This document shows positions 17,746 through 26,426 of a stretch of 64,000 nt of DNA, one piece after another. The DNA lies in NCBI RefSeq assembly GCF_022601735.1, contig NZ_JAKUMM010000005.1:1-64000 (forward strand), written 5' to 3'. Each line of letters starts with the position of its first letter. Positions within the stretch are counted from its first letter, which is position 1. Under the pieces are notes generated by a model. It worked only from the letters and a program-made list of their open reading frames with translations, was not told where the DNA came from and made no database searches. Made by a program: the position numbers and the translations under genes. This DNA is from Atopomonas sediminilitoris (GTDB lineage Bacteria; Pseudomonadota; Gammaproteobacteria; Pseudomonadales; Pseudomonadaceae).

Positions 17746-18909
17746 ATGCAAGCCTTTAGCTTTGCCACCACCGCGCAAATTCTCTGTGAGCCGGGCGCGG
17801 CCAGCCGTTTGGGCGAGTTATGCCGCGAGCGCGGCGCGCAGCGGGTGTTGCTGATCAGCGACCCCGGCATTGTGCGCTGCGGTTTGCTCGACGACTGCTT
17901 AGCCAGCTTCAGCAAAGCCGGGCTGCACGTGGCGGTGTTCGATGAAGTGCTCGCCGACCCGCCCGAAGCCATTGTGCTGCGCGCCGCGCAACAAGCCCGT
18001 GAACTGGCCGTGGAGCTGGTGGTCGGCTTTGGCGGCGGTAGCTCGCTGGATGTAGCCAAGCTGGTGGCGCTGCTCGCCCACCCCAATCAGCGACAAAGCT
18101 TGGCCGAGCTGTACGGGGTGAACCAAGCGCGCGGCCCGCGCTTACCGCTGATTCAGGTGCCGACCACCGCAGGCACCGGCTCGGAAGTCACCCCGATTGC
18201 CATCGTCACCACCGGCGAAACCACTAAGCTAGGCGTCGTCTCACCGGTGCTGTTGCCGGATTTGGCGCTGCTGGATGCCGAGCTGACCTTAGGCCTGCCG
18301 CCTGCGGTGACCGCCGCCACCGGCATCGACGCCATGGTGCATGCCATCGAGGCTTACACCAGCAAGCTGAAGAAAAACCCGCTGTCGGACTTACTCGCCC
18401 GCGAGGCGCTACGCCTGCTCGCGGGCAACTTGGAGCAAGCCGTGCACCACGGCACTCAGCGCGAAGCACGTCAGGCCATGTTGCTCGGCGCTTGCTTGGC
18501 CGGACAGGCGTTTGCCAATGCGCCAGTGGCCGCCGTGCATGCCTTGGCCTATCCGCTGGGCGGGCATTGCCACCTGCCGCACGGGCTGGCCAATGCCTTG
18601 GTGCTGCCAGAGGTACTGCGCTTTAACGCCCCAGCCGCCGCGCCGCTGTATGCCGAACTGGCGCCGCTGCTACTGGGCGACAACTACCGCGGCAGCGGCA
18701 CCGGGCAACGCTGCGCCGATGTCATCCACTACTTGGCCGGGCTAAACCGCCGCTGCGGGCTACCCAGCCGACTGAGTGAAGCCGGAGTGGCGCACAGCCT
18801 GCTGCCCACCTTAGCGCGCGACGCTTTGCTGCAGCAGCGCCTGCTGGTCAATAACCCGCGCGAGGTGCACGAGGCCGATGCCTTGGCCATCTATCAGGCG
18901 GCGTATTGA
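17746..18909 (+). CDS. iron-containing alcohol dehydrogenase
   Basis: 387 residues, normal for group III Fe-ADH. NAD-binding 'ELVVGFGGGSSLDVAKLVAL' and 'PTTAGTGSEVTPIAIVT'; metal-binding region 'ATGIDAMVHAIEAYTSK' and 'HALAYPLGGHCHLPHGLANA' carries the conserved Asp/His ligands. It interconverts an alcohol or 3-hydroxy acid and the aldehyde or keto form; the substrate is unknown. It follows the acyl-CoA dehydrogenase by 20 bp and so belongs to its operon, which suggests a fatty alcohol, diol or hydroxy-acid substrate. A REP-type doublet lies after it. Confidence 0.86.
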   Translation: MQAFSFATTAQILCEPGAASRLGELCRERGAQRVLLISDPGIVRCGLLDDCLASFSKAGLHVAVFDEVLADPPEAIVLRAAQQARELAVELVVGFGGGSSLDVAKLVALLAHPNQRQSLAELYGVNQARGPRLPLIQVPTTAGTGSEVTPIAIVTTGETTKLGVVSPVLLPDLALLDAELTLGLPPAVTAATGIDAMVHAIEAYTSKLKKNPLSDLLAREALRLLAGNLEQAVHHGTQREARQAMLLGACLAGQAFANAPVAAVHALAYPLGGHCHLPHGLANALVLPEVLRFNAPAAAPLYAELAPLLLGDNYRGSGTGQRCADVIHYLAGLNRRCGLPSRLSEAGVAHSLLPTLARDALLQQRLLVNNPREVHEADALAIYQAAY

Positions 18910-18927
18910 ATCCCTCTGCTTGTATTC

Positions 18928-19042
18928 CCCTCTCCCTCTGGGAGAGGGCTAGGGTGAGGGCATAACTAGGCTGAGGGCGATGCAGGCAGCTCGGAGCCGC
19001 TTGAGATATCCACCCCCGGCCCCTCTCCCAGCGGGAGAGGGG
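18928..19042. repeat. inverted pair of REP-like palindromes (REPIN-like)
   Basis: First palindrome CCCTCTCCC-TCT-GGGAGAGGG (18928-18948) with tail CTAGGGTGAGGG; second CCCCTCTCCC-AGC-GGGAGAGGGG (19020-19042), whose tail lies on the opposite strand. The two face each other about 70 bp apart in the 225-bp gap between the alcohol dehydrogenase and thioesterase genes. This head-to-head form is that of bacterial REPIN/BIME elements. It may also cap transcripts of the operon upstream. Confidence 0.75.
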
Positions 19043-19134
19043 TGGTCAATGGCTGGCAATACAGCCGGCGAATCAAACTATTGCGCCCAACGCCTAGCCT
19101 CTAGGCTGCTGGGCAGGTAAGACGAGAAAAAAGC

Positions 19135-19575
19135 ATGAGCCACGCTGAGCACCTGCGCGCCGACTACGCCCACTTCCAGCCAATCACCACGCGCTGGCAC
19201 GACAACGATATCTACGGCCACGTGAACAACGTTGTCTATTACAGCTACTTCGACAGCGCGGTGAACACCTACCTGATCGAGCACGGCGGGCTGGATATCC
19301 ACCACGGCAGCGTGGTCGGTTTTGTGGTCAGTTCGGCGTGCGACTACTTCGCCCCAGTGGCCTTCCCCGAGCGCATCGAAGTGGGGCTGCGGGTCGCCAA
19401 GTTGGGCAACAGCTCGGTGCACTACGCGCTGGCCATCTTCAAGCACGGCCAAGCGCAGGCCTGCGCCGCCGGGCAGTTTGTCCATGTGTTTGTCGATCGG
19501 GCGAGCAACCGCCCAGTGTCTATCCCCCCGGCGCTGCGCGAAGCGCTTAGTCGCCTGCAGCGCACCACCCCGTAA
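19135..19575 (+). CDS. acyl-CoA thioesterase, 4HBT hotdog family
   Basis: 146-residue single hotdog domain, cytoplasmic. The motif '[20 protein letters not shown]' (residues 19-38) holds the conserved Asp and the Gly-His-Val-Asn start of the hot-dog helix; '[19 protein letters not shown]' follows. Members hydrolyse acyl-CoA thioesters; chain specificity is unknown. The start at 19135 has only a weak ribosome-binding site (GACGAGAAAAAAGC). The thiolase gene starts 10 bp downstream, so the pair is one operon that may adjust the fate of acyl-CoA intermediates. Confidence 0.87.
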   Translation: MSHAEHLRADYAHFQPITTRWHDNDIYGHVNNVVYYSYFDSAVNTYLIEHGGLDIHHGSVVGFVVSSACDYFAPVAFPERIEVGLRVAKLGNSSVHYALAIFKHGQAQACAAGQFVHVFVDRASNRPVSIPPALREALSRLQRTTP

Positions 19576-19585
19576 GGAGCTTGCC

Positions 19586-20770
19586 ATGCAAGATGCTGTG
19601 ATTGTTTCCACCGCCCGCACGCCCATCGCCAAGGCGTTTCGCGGCGCGTTTAACGACCTCAAATCGCCATCCATGGCCGCCATTGCCCTACAAGCGGCGG
19701 TCGCGCGCGCCGGCATCGACGCCGCCGAGATCGAAGACGTGATCATGGGCACCGCCATGCAAGGCGGCACCGCCTCCACCAACCTGGCACGCCTGTCGCT
19801 GCTGGCTGCGGGCTTGCCGCTGTCGGTGAGCGGGCAGACCATCGACCGCCAGTGCGCCTCGGGGCTGATGGCGATTTCCATCGCCGCCAAGCAGATCATG
19901 GTCGATGGCATGCAAGTCACCGTGGGTGCCGGGCAGGAGCAGATCAGCCTGGTGCAGAACACCCACATGAAGTGGACCGCCGCCGAGGCCGATGCCAATG
20001 TGGTCAAGATGGCCGAGCATGCGTACATGCCGATGCTGCAAACCGCCGAAATCGTCGCCAAGCGCTACGGCATCAGCCGCGAGGCGCAGGATGAGTACGG
20101 CTTACTGTCGCAGCAGCGCACCGCCGCCGCGCAGGCTGCTGGCTTGTTCGAGGGCGAAATCGTCCCGGTCACCGCACGCAAAAAGCTGGTCGACAAGGAA
20201 ACCGGTGCCGTCAGCTACCAAGACGTCACCCTCAGCCAAGACGAAGGCAATCGCCCGCAAACCGTGCTGACCGACTTGCAGAACCTCAAGCCGGTGATCG
20301 ACGGTGGCTGCATCACCGCAGGCAACGCCAGTCAGCTGTCCGACGGCGCCAGCGCCAGCGTACTGATGAGCGGCAGCTTGGCCGCGCAGCGCGGTATCCA
20401 GCCGCTGGGCCTGTATCGCGGCATTGCCGTGGCTGGCCTAGCTCCCGAAGAAATGGGCATTGGCCCAGTGTTCGCGGTGCCCAAGCTGCTCAAGCAACAC
20501 GGCCTGACCGTGGACGATATCGGCCTGTGGGAGCTCAACGAAGCCTTCGCCTGCCAAGTGCTGTACAGCGCGCAAAAACTCGGCATCGACCCAGCCAAGC
20601 TCAACGTCAACGGCGGCGCCATCGCCATCGGCCATCCCTACGGCATGAGCGGCGCGCGCATGGTTGGCCATGCCCTGCTGGAAGGCAAACGCCGTGGCGT
20701 GAAGTACGTGGTGATCACCATGTGCGTCGGCGGCGGCATGGGCGCGGCGGGCCTGTTCGAAGTGCCGTAA
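19586..20770 (+). CDS. acetyl-CoA C-acyltransferase (thiolase)
   Basis: 394 residues from ATG 19586, preceded by AAGGAGCTTGCC; the longer frame runs through the thioesterase gene and is rejected. Thiolysis of 3-ketoacyl-CoA (or the reverse condensation). Catalytic residues are in place: Cys90 in '[10 protein letters not shown]', His350 in '[16 protein letters not shown]' and Cys380 in '[13 protein letters not shown]'. It provides the last beta-oxidation step for the module beginning at 14715. It resembles FadA-type and acetoacetyl-CoA thiolases equally by eye. Confidence 0.9.
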   Translation: MQDAVIVSTARTPIAKAFRGAFNDLKSPSMAAIALQAAVARAGIDAAEIEDVIMGTAMQGGTASTNLARLSLLAAGLPLSVSGQTIDRQCASGLMAISIAAKQIMVDGMQVTVGAGQEQISLVQNTHMKWTAAEADANVVKMAEHAYMPMLQTAEIVAKRYGISREAQDEYGLLSQQRTAAAQAAGLFEGEIVPVTARKKLVDKETGAVSYQDVTLSQDEGNRPQTVLTDLQNLKPVIDGGCITAGNASQLSDGASASVLMSGSLAAQRGIQPLGLYRGIAVAGLAPEEMGIGPVFAVPKLLKQHGLTVDDIGLWELNEAFACQVLYSAQKLGIDPAKLNVNGGAIAIGHPYGMSGARMVGHALLEGKRRGVKYVVITMCVGGGMGAAGLFEVP

Positions 20771-20777
20771 CCCTTTG

Positions 20778-20802
20778 CCCGGCGCGGGCTCACCGCGCCG
20801 GG
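20778..20802. terminator. GC-rich stem-loop between convergent genes
   Basis: CCCGGCGCGG and CCGCGCCGGG pair perfectly around a 5-nt loop, between the thiolase stop and the desaturase stop. There is no T-tract, so termination would be partial or factor-assisted. Confidence 0.5.
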
Positions 20803-20813
20803 TAGCTTGCTAG

Positions 20814-21863
20814 CTATTCGGCGACAGCCGGACGGTAATCGGCCTGCCAGCGGTTGGCGCGGCGGAAGGTGCCCAAGTCATTGAAGCGCACGCCCATCTC
20901 ACGCATCACCCGGTGCGCCGTGCGGGCGGTGAGTTGGCGGATATAAAACGGTTCTTTCACCACGAAATGGTGGATCGCATGGGTGCTGCCAAAATTGCAG
21001 CAAAACGCCTGCAACGGCCACAACCACCAAGGGTTAAGCACTTGGGTTTGCTGGATCACATTGCCCGGCTCAACGTCGCCGTAGTAGTGCATGTTCGAGC
21101 TGACAAAATGCAGGCAGAAGGTGCGCAGCACGTTGGGCCCCACCCACACCACCACAGCGATATCCAGCGCCGGCAACCAAGCCGCCGCGCTGCTGCTCCA
21201 CAACACCGGCTGACCCCACAGCTGCGCCAGCAGTTGCGCACCGTGGCCGAGCAAAAACGCGTACCACACCCCCCAGTTGAGCAAACCCAGTGGCGCATAC
21301 ACCGCCAGCGTGCGCCCAGCGATATAACGCTTACGCGCCCAACTGGGCGCGCGCAGCAGGCGAATCAAGGCCGCCATCATGTTGTCGCCCACCATCAGCA
21401 AGCGCACCCAGCCCCATGGCTCGCCATTGGTGATGGCGCGTTCTTCCAAGTCGGCCTCGCTACCCGAGGTTTTATGGTGATTAAGGTGCAAGCCACGGCG
21501 CACCCAGGGGTTAATCGTGCTCGGCCTTGCCAGCCAGACCAGCAACATCATTGCGTTATGCGCCAGCGGCTGCTTACGAAAATACATGCTGTGGATCAGG
21601 TCGTGCTCCAACTCGTGAGTCAGCGAGGCAAACCAAGCATTGAGCAGCAGGCAAGCCCACCACGCCAGAACGCCCTCGATATACAACCAAGCGCTGCCGA
21701 GCATGCCGAGCAAGGCAAAGGTCAAAATCAGCGCGCCGAGCAGGTTCTGTCGCTGCAACAGCGGATAACGCGCACGCAGCGCTTGGCCTTCGGCGAGCAC
21801 CACCGAGCGGATATGTTCGGCGCGCGCCGCCGCCGACAGCGCGCTTGTATTTTGTTGCGACAT
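20814..21863 (-). CDS. membrane fatty acid desaturase
   Basis: Di-iron integral-membrane desaturase, 349 residues from the ATG at 21863 (AAGAGGA upstream); the frame continues further 5' but lacks conserved sequence. The three histidine boxes are visible: 'HELEHDLIH', 'HLNHHKTSG' and 'HAIHHFVVKEPFY', with hydrophobic segments between them. It would insert a double bond in acyl chains of lipids or acyl-CoA using O2 and an electron donor. The AraC regulator at 22001 is divergent and a likely controller. Alkane hydroxylase-like or hydroxylase activity cannot be excluded from the boxes alone. Confidence 0.85.
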   Translation of the reverse strand: MSQQNTSALSAAARAEHIRSVVLAEGQALRARYPLLQRQNLLGALILTFALLGMLGSAWLYIEGVLAWWACLLLNAWFASLTHELEHDLIHSMYFRKQPLAHNAMMLLVWLARPSTINPWVRRGLHLNHHKTSGSEADLEERAITNGEPWGWVRLLMVGDNMMAALIRLLRAPSWARKRYIAGRTLAVYAPLGLLNWGVWYAFLLGHGAQLLAQLWGQPVLWSSSAAAWLPALDIAVVVWVGPNVLRTFCLHFVSSNMHYYGDVEPGNVIQQTQVLNPWWLWPLQAFCCNFGSTHAIHHFVVKEPFYIRQLTARTAHRVMREMGVRFNDLGTFRRANRWQADYRPAVAE

Positions 21864-22000
21864 CAAGACATCCTCTTGGCTCGGCTGGCCCGCTTGGGCA
21901 CAGCGCGGTGGTCTGACAGCTTCACTCACCCTCACTGTGCGCGGTTTACCGTGCACCTGCCTGTCAGCACACGCCAAGCTGTTGTTCGAGGACGCCAACC

Positions 22001-23005
22001 ATGCGCGAACCCACCACATTAAGTAGCTGGACCGGCGCTCTGTGCCGCCAGCTCGATAGCCTCGGGCTAGATAGCCAAGCCCTGTGCCGCGCCGCCGGAG
22101 TGCAACTGCCCAGCGCCGCACAAGCGCCCTGTCGCCTGCCGCTGTCGGCCACCAGCCGGCTCTGGACGCTCGCCGTGCAGCACAGCGGCAACCCCGCATT
22201 AGGGCTGGATACCTCACGGTTTGTCTGGCCCACCACCTTTCATGCGCTGGGCTTGGCGATTGTCGCCAGCGACAACCTGCTGCACGTGTTCCAGCGCATC
22301 ACCCGCTATTACCAAGTGGTGACCGATGCCTTGGCGCCCACCCTGCAAGCCGAGGGCGACAGCTATCTGCTCAGCCTGCGCCAGCCGAGCGACAGCGCCG
22401 CCCCACACCCGGCGGCGGTGGATGCCTTTCTGGCCATTTACGTGCGCACCTGCCGCCAACGTTTAGGCCGCGACTACGCCCCGCAAGCGGTGCTGCTGCG
22501 GCGCCCAGCCCCCAGCGACCCAAGCCCGTGGCACAACACCTTTCGCGCACCGGTGCAGTTTGCCGCTGCTATCGACGGCCTGCGTTTCGCCCGCGCCGAC
22601 TTACTGCGCCCGCTGGCCGACGGCCACCCGCAACTGGCCGCCCACAACGAAGCGCTACTGGAGCGCGAACTGGCGCTGCTGCAACGCCCGTGGAGCCAAC
22701 GTGTCGAAGCGCAAATCAGCCAGCATTTAGCCGCCGGCGAACCCAGCGCCGAGCGCATTGCCGAACGCCTGTGCGTGAGCCTGCGCAGCCTGCAGCGCCA
22801 TTTACACGACGAGCAGCGCAGCTTCGAGCAACTGCTGGCCGGCATCCGCCAGCGCTTAGCCTGCGAGCACTTGGTCGACCCGCGTTTGTCGATCGGCGAG
22901 GTGGCCTATCTGCTCGGTTTTGCCGACAGCAGCAGCTTTAGCCGCGCGTTTCGCCGTTGGCTGGGTTGTAGCCCCAGCCAATGGCGCGCCCGCCACGGCA
23001 GCTAA
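22001..23005 (+). CDS. AraC family regulator with N-terminal arabinose-binding-like domain
   Basis: 334 residues. N-terminal domain of the OruR/ArgR-like AraC group ('FHALGLAIVASDNLLHVFQR', 'ITRYYQVVTDAL') and C-terminal double helix-turn-helix 'AERIAERLCVSLRSLQRHL' and 'IGEVAYLLGFADSSSFSRAF' with 'WLGCSPSQWRAR'. Divergent from the desaturase gene with a 137-bp gap, so the desaturase is its probable target. No ligand can be deduced. CGTTCACGATATCGAACG, an imperfect palindrome, lies just after the stop at 23006-23023. Confidence 0.87.
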   Translation: MREPTTLSSWTGALCRQLDSLGLDSQALCRAAGVQLPSAAQAPCRLPLSATSRLWTLAVQHSGNPALGLDTSRFVWPTTFHALGLAIVASDNLLHVFQRITRYYQVVTDALAPTLQAEGDSYLLSLRQPSDSAAPHPAAVDAFLAIYVRTCRQRLGRDYAPQAVLLRRPAPSDPSPWHNTFRAPVQFAAAIDGLRFARADLLRPLADGHPQLAAHNEALLERELALLQRPWSQRVEAQISQHLAAGEPSAERIAERLCVSLRSLQRHLHDEQRSFEQLLAGIRQRLACEHLVDPRLSIGEVAYLLGFADSSSFSRAFRRWLGCSPSQWRARHGS

Positions 23006-23208
23006 CGTTCACGATATCGAACGCCGAGCAAATACCACGCGAAACGCCAAACCGCGCCGCCAGCGCAGCAAACACGGCTCATGCTTTCGATCTATTTTGT
23101 TGTTTTTGTTGAACAGACTATTGCCGAACGCAGCGGCTACGCCTACGATTTGTTTGACTTTTTGAACACTAGCGTTGTTCATCTTGAGCAACCGTCAGGA
23201 GATGACCG

Positions 23209-24666
23209 ATGGAATTGCAAGACGCCAGCCTGTTCCGCCAGCAGGCCTATGTCGATGGCCACTGGTGCGAGGCCGATCACGGCGCGCGCTATGAAATCCG
23301 TAATCCCGCCAACGGCGAGCTGCTCGGCAGCGTGCCGAACATGGGCGCCGCGGAAACCCGCCGCGCTATCGAAGCGGCCGCCGCCGCGCAAAAAGACTGG
23401 CGTGCACGCACCGCCAAAGAGCGTGCCAAGCTGCTGCACAAGTGGTTTGAGCTGCTGATGCTGCATCAAGAAGACCTCGCCCGCATCATGACCTGCGAGC
23501 AAGGCAAACCACTGGCCGAAGCGCGTGGCGAAATCGCTTACGCCGCCTCGTTTATTGAGTGGTTCGCCGAAGAAGCCAAGCGCGTGTACGGCGAGACCAT
23601 TCCTGGCCATCAGCCGGACAAGCGCATCATCGTGCAGCGCGAGCCAATTGGCGTGGCGGCAGCCATCACTCCGTGGAACTTTCCCTCGGCGATGATCACC
23701 CGCAAAGCCGCGCCAGCACTGGCGGCCGGTTGCGCCATGGTGCTCAAGCCTGCACCGCAAACGCCGTTCTCGGCCCTCGCCTTGGCCGAGCTGGCCGAGC
23801 GTGCCGGCCTGCCGCACGGCTTATTCAGCGTGATCACCGCCGATGTGGATGCCTCACGGGCCGTCGGCGGCGAGCTGTGCAGCAACCCGATCGTGCGTAA
23901 GTTGTCGTTCACCGGCTCCACCGCCGTGGGCGTCAAGCTGATGGAGCAATGCGCGCCGAGCATTAAAAAGCTGTCGCTGGAACTGGGCGGTAACGCACCG
24001 TTTATTGTGTTTGACGACGCCGATCTGGATGCCGCCGTTGAAGGCGCGATGATCAGCAAATACCGCAACGCCGGGCAAACCTGCGTCTGCGCCAACCGCC
24101 TATACGTGCAAGACAGCGTGTACGACGCCTTTGTCGCCAAACTCAGCGCCGCCGTGGCCAAGCTCAAGGTGGGTAATGGCTTGGACGACGGTGTGACCAC
24201 CGGCCCGCTGATCGACGCCAACGCCGTGGCCAAAGTGCAGCGTCACCTCGACGACGCCGTGAGCAAAGGCGGCAAGGTGATCGCCGGCGGCAAGCCGCAC
24301 GCTTTAGGCGGCACCTTCTTCGAGCCCACCATTGTCACCGGCGTCACCCGCGAGATGGCCGTGGCCCGCGAAGAAACCTTTGGCCCGCTAGCGCCGATCT
24401 TCCGCTTTAGCGACGAAGCCGATGTGATCGCGCAGAGCAACGACACCGAGTTTGGCCTAGCCGCGTACTTTTATGCCCGCGACTTAGGCCGCGTGTTCCG
24501 CGTCGCCGAGGCCTTGGAATACGGCATGGTGGGCATCAACACCGGTTTGATTTCCACCGAGTTAGCCCCGTTTGGCGGCATGAAGAGCTCAGGCTTAGGC
24601 CGCGAAGGCTCGCGCCACGGCATTGAAGAGTATTTGGAACTGAAATACCTGTGCATGGGCATCTAG
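23209..24666 (+). CDS. gabD: NAD(P)-dependent succinate/glutarate semialdehyde dehydrogenase
   Basis: 485 residues, aldehyde dehydrogenase superfamily. Catalytic Cys292 in 'NAGQTCVCANRLYV', general base Glu258 in 'LSLELGGNAPF', cofactor site 'ITPWNFPSAMITRK' and 'FTGSTAVGVKL'. The sequence fits GabD very well. In Pseudomonas the GabD/GabT pair also acts as DavD/DavT on glutarate semialdehyde in lysine catabolism, and gcdH-gcdG in this window supports that use. Ribosome-binding site CAGGAG. The stop TAG is made from target bases TA plus the first G of a MITE-like element; without the insertion the stop would read TAA at the same place, so the protein is unchanged. Confidence 0.93.
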   Translation: MELQDASLFRQQAYVDGHWCEADHGARYEIRNPANGELLGSVPNMGAAETRRAIEAAAAAQKDWRARTAKERAKLLHKWFELLMLHQEDLARIMTCEQGKPLAEARGEIAYAASFIEWFAEEAKRVYGETIPGHQPDKRIIVQREPIGVAAAITPWNFPSAMITRKAAPALAAGCAMVLKPAPQTPFSALALAELAERAGLPHGLFSVITADVDASRAVGGELCSNPIVRKLSFTGSTAVGVKLMEQCAPSIKKLSLELGGNAPFIVFDDADLDAAVEGAMISKYRNAGQTCVCANRLYVQDSVYDAFVAKLSAAVAKLKVGNGLDDGVTTGPLIDANAVAKVQRHLDDAVSKGGKVIAGGKPHALGGTFFEPTIVTGVTREMAVAREETFGPLAPIFRFSDEADVIAQSNDTEFGLAAYFYARDLGRVFRVAEALEYGMVGINTGLISTELAPFGGMKSSGLGREGSRHGIEEYLELKYLCMGI

Positions 24667-24806
24667 GAGGCACTGATTTAATGTCTGCACGGCTCAATCA
24701 CTGCGTTGTGCGGTGCTCGCAACCTCGCTTACCAAGCGGTATGTCTCGGTTGCTGTGCTCCGTACGCCTTGCGCTTGAACCGTTCGCCAATTAAATCAGC
24801 GCCTCC
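24666..24806. mobile_element. 141-bp MITE-like element
   Basis: Terminal inverted repeats: left GGAGGCACTGATTTAAT (24666-24682) and right ATTAAATCAGCGCCTCC (24790-24806), one mismatch in 17. Flanked by direct repeats CTA (24663-24665 and 24807-24809), consistent with a 3-bp target duplication. No coding capacity inside. Non-autonomous; the mobilising transposase is not in the window. It lies between gabD and gabT and widens their spacing from 117 to 258 bp. Confidence 0.75.
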
Positions 24807-24836
24807 CTAATCGCTGCACTATGCAGTCACCGTTTT

Positions 24837-24872
24837 GCGCAGCGGCTGTGTCGGCCACTCCGGCCGCTGCGC
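24837..24872 (+). terminator. stem-loop between gabD and gabT
   Basis: GCGCAGCGGC (24837-24846) pairs perfectly with GCCGCTGCGC (24863-24872), followed by TGCTTTATT. A weak terminator or attenuator could uncouple gabT from gabD. A second small hairpin, TGCCGT/ACGGCA (24887-24903), lies just before the gabT ribosome-binding site. Confidence 0.45.
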
Positions 24873-24924
24873 TGCTTTATTAACTCTGCCGTGCCGCACG
24901 GCAAGCTTGAGCATGAGGAACACC

Positions 24925-26205
24925 ATGAGCCAAAACAATGAGCAGCTGATGCAACGGCGCAACGCCGCCGTGCCGCGTGGCGTAGGACAGATTCACCCGA
25001 TCTTCGTCGATCGCGCCGAGAACGCCACCGTGTGGGACGTTGAAGGCCGCGAATTTATCGACTTCGCCGGCGGCATCGCGGTACTCAATACCGGCCACCT
25101 GCACGCCAAAGTGATCGCCGCCGTGGAAGCCCAGCTAAAAAAGGTCACCCACACTTGCTTCCAAGTGCTGGCCTACGAGCCGTATGTGGAACTGTGCGAA
25201 AAGATTAACGCCAAGGTGCCCGGCGACTTCGCCAAGAAAACCTTGCTGGTCACCACCGGCGCCGAAGCGGTAGAAAACGCGGTGAAAGTCGCCCGCGCCG
25301 CCACCGGCCGCGAAGGCGTGATTGCCTTCACCGGCGGCTACCACGGCCGCACCATGGCCACCTTAGCGCTGACCGGCAAGAAAGTGCCTTATTCGGCCGG
25401 CATGGGCTTGATGCCCGGCCCAGTGTTCCGCGCCCAGTACCCCTGCGAGCTGCACGGCGTCAGCGACGACGAGGCCATGGCGAGCATCGCACGCATCTTT
25501 AAAAACGATGCCGAACCGTGCGATATCGCCGCGATTATTCTTGAGCCGGTGCAAGGCGAAGGCGGTTTCTATGTGGCCTCGGCAAACTTCTTCAAGCAAC
25601 TGCGCGCGCTGTGCGACGAGCACGGCATTATGCTGATCGCCGATGAAGTGCAAACCGGCGCAGGCCGCACGGGCACCTTCTTCGCGATGGAACAAATGGG
25701 CGTCGCAGCTGACCTGACTACCTTTGCCAAGTCGATTGCTGGTGGTTTTCCGGTGTCCGGCGTGTGCGGCAAGGCCGAGATCATGGACGCTATCGCCCCC
25801 GGCGGTTTGGGCGGCACCTATGCCGGCAGCCCGATTGCCTGCGCCGCCGCATTGGCCGTGATGGACGTGTTTGAAGAAGAAAACCTGCTACAGCGCAGCA
25901 TTGATGTCGGCAACCGCCTGAGTGCCAGCTTCAAAGCCATCCAAGCCCAGCACCCTGCCATTGGCGATGTGCGCGGCTTAGGCGCCATGGTCGCGGTAGA
26001 GTTGTTTGAGGGCGGCGATGTGCACAAGCCCGATGCCGCCTTGACCGGCAAAATCGTAGCCCGCGCCCGCGACAAGGGCTTGATCTTGCTGTCGTGCGGC
26101 ACCTACGGCAACGTGCTGCGTATTCTCGTACCACTGACCGCCAGCGACGAGCTGCTCGACCGCGGCATGGCCATCATCGCCGAGTGCTTTGCCGAACTGG
26201 CCTAA
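24925..26205 (+). CDS. gabT: 4-aminobutyrate / 5-aminovalerate aminotransferase
   Basis: 426 residues from ATG 24925 (ATGAGGAACACC upstream); the frame extends 30 codons further 5' without conservation. PLP-dependent class III aminotransferase: PLP-stacking region 'VTTGAEAVENAVKVARAATG', 'FTGGYHGRTMATLALTG', Asp240 in 'LIADEVQTGAGRTG', Schiff-base Lys269 in 'FAKSIAGGFPVSGV'. It transfers the amino group of GABA or 5-aminovalerate to 2-oxoglutarate. It feeds GabD upstream. A GC-rich hairpin at 26236-26262 follows. Confidence 0.93.
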   Translation: MSQNNEQLMQRRNAAVPRGVGQIHPIFVDRAENATVWDVEGREFIDFAGGIAVLNTGHLHAKVIAAVEAQLKKVTHTCFQVLAYEPYVELCEKINAKVPGDFAKKTLLVTTGAEAVENAVKVARAATGREGVIAFTGGYHGRTMATLALTGKKVPYSAGMGLMPGPVFRAQYPCELHGVSDDEAMASIARIFKNDAEPCDIAAIILEPVQGEGGFYVASANFFKQLRALCDEHGIMLIADEVQTGAGRTGTFFAMEQMGVAADLTTFAKSIAGGFPVSGVCGKAEIMDAIAPGGLGGTYAGSPIACAAALAVMDVFEEENLLQRSIDVGNRLSASFKAIQAQHPAIGDVRGLGAMVAVELFEGGDVHKPDAALTGKIVARARDKGLILLSCGTYGNVLRILVPLTASDELLDRGMAIIAECFAELA

Positions 26206-26235
26206 CGCGCCAAACCCCGTCCCACTCCCGCACCA

Positions 26236-26262
26236 TGACCAGCGCGCGCTGCGCGCTGGTCA
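26236..26262. terminator. stem-loop after gabT
   Basis: TGACCAGCGCGC, 3-nt loop, GCGCGCTGGTCA: a perfect 12-bp stem 30 bp after the gabT stop. It lacks a T-tract. The rest of 26206-26426 shows no gene. Confidence 0.5.
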
Positions 26263-26426
26263 CCTAGTGGCAACACGCCATGACAGCCCTGCCTTTCTTG
26301 ACTACGCTAAACAAACCCACTCAGGAAGAGGGGCTTGCAAACCCGATAACTCGCCACCTGATCAGTCAGGTCTCTAGCCCGCCGCCATCATGATGAAGTT
26401 CTGCGGGGATAGTCTGTGAGGCCCGC

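Noticed and set aside
20913..22022. 369-codon plus-strand frame opposite the desaturase gene
   Set aside because: His/Arg/Gln-rich shadow; the minus-strand frame carries all three histidine boxes of a desaturase.
26206..26426. Possible 62-codon gene after gabT
   Set aside because: Starts inside the gabT 3' end, has no ribosome-binding site and covers a stem-loop.
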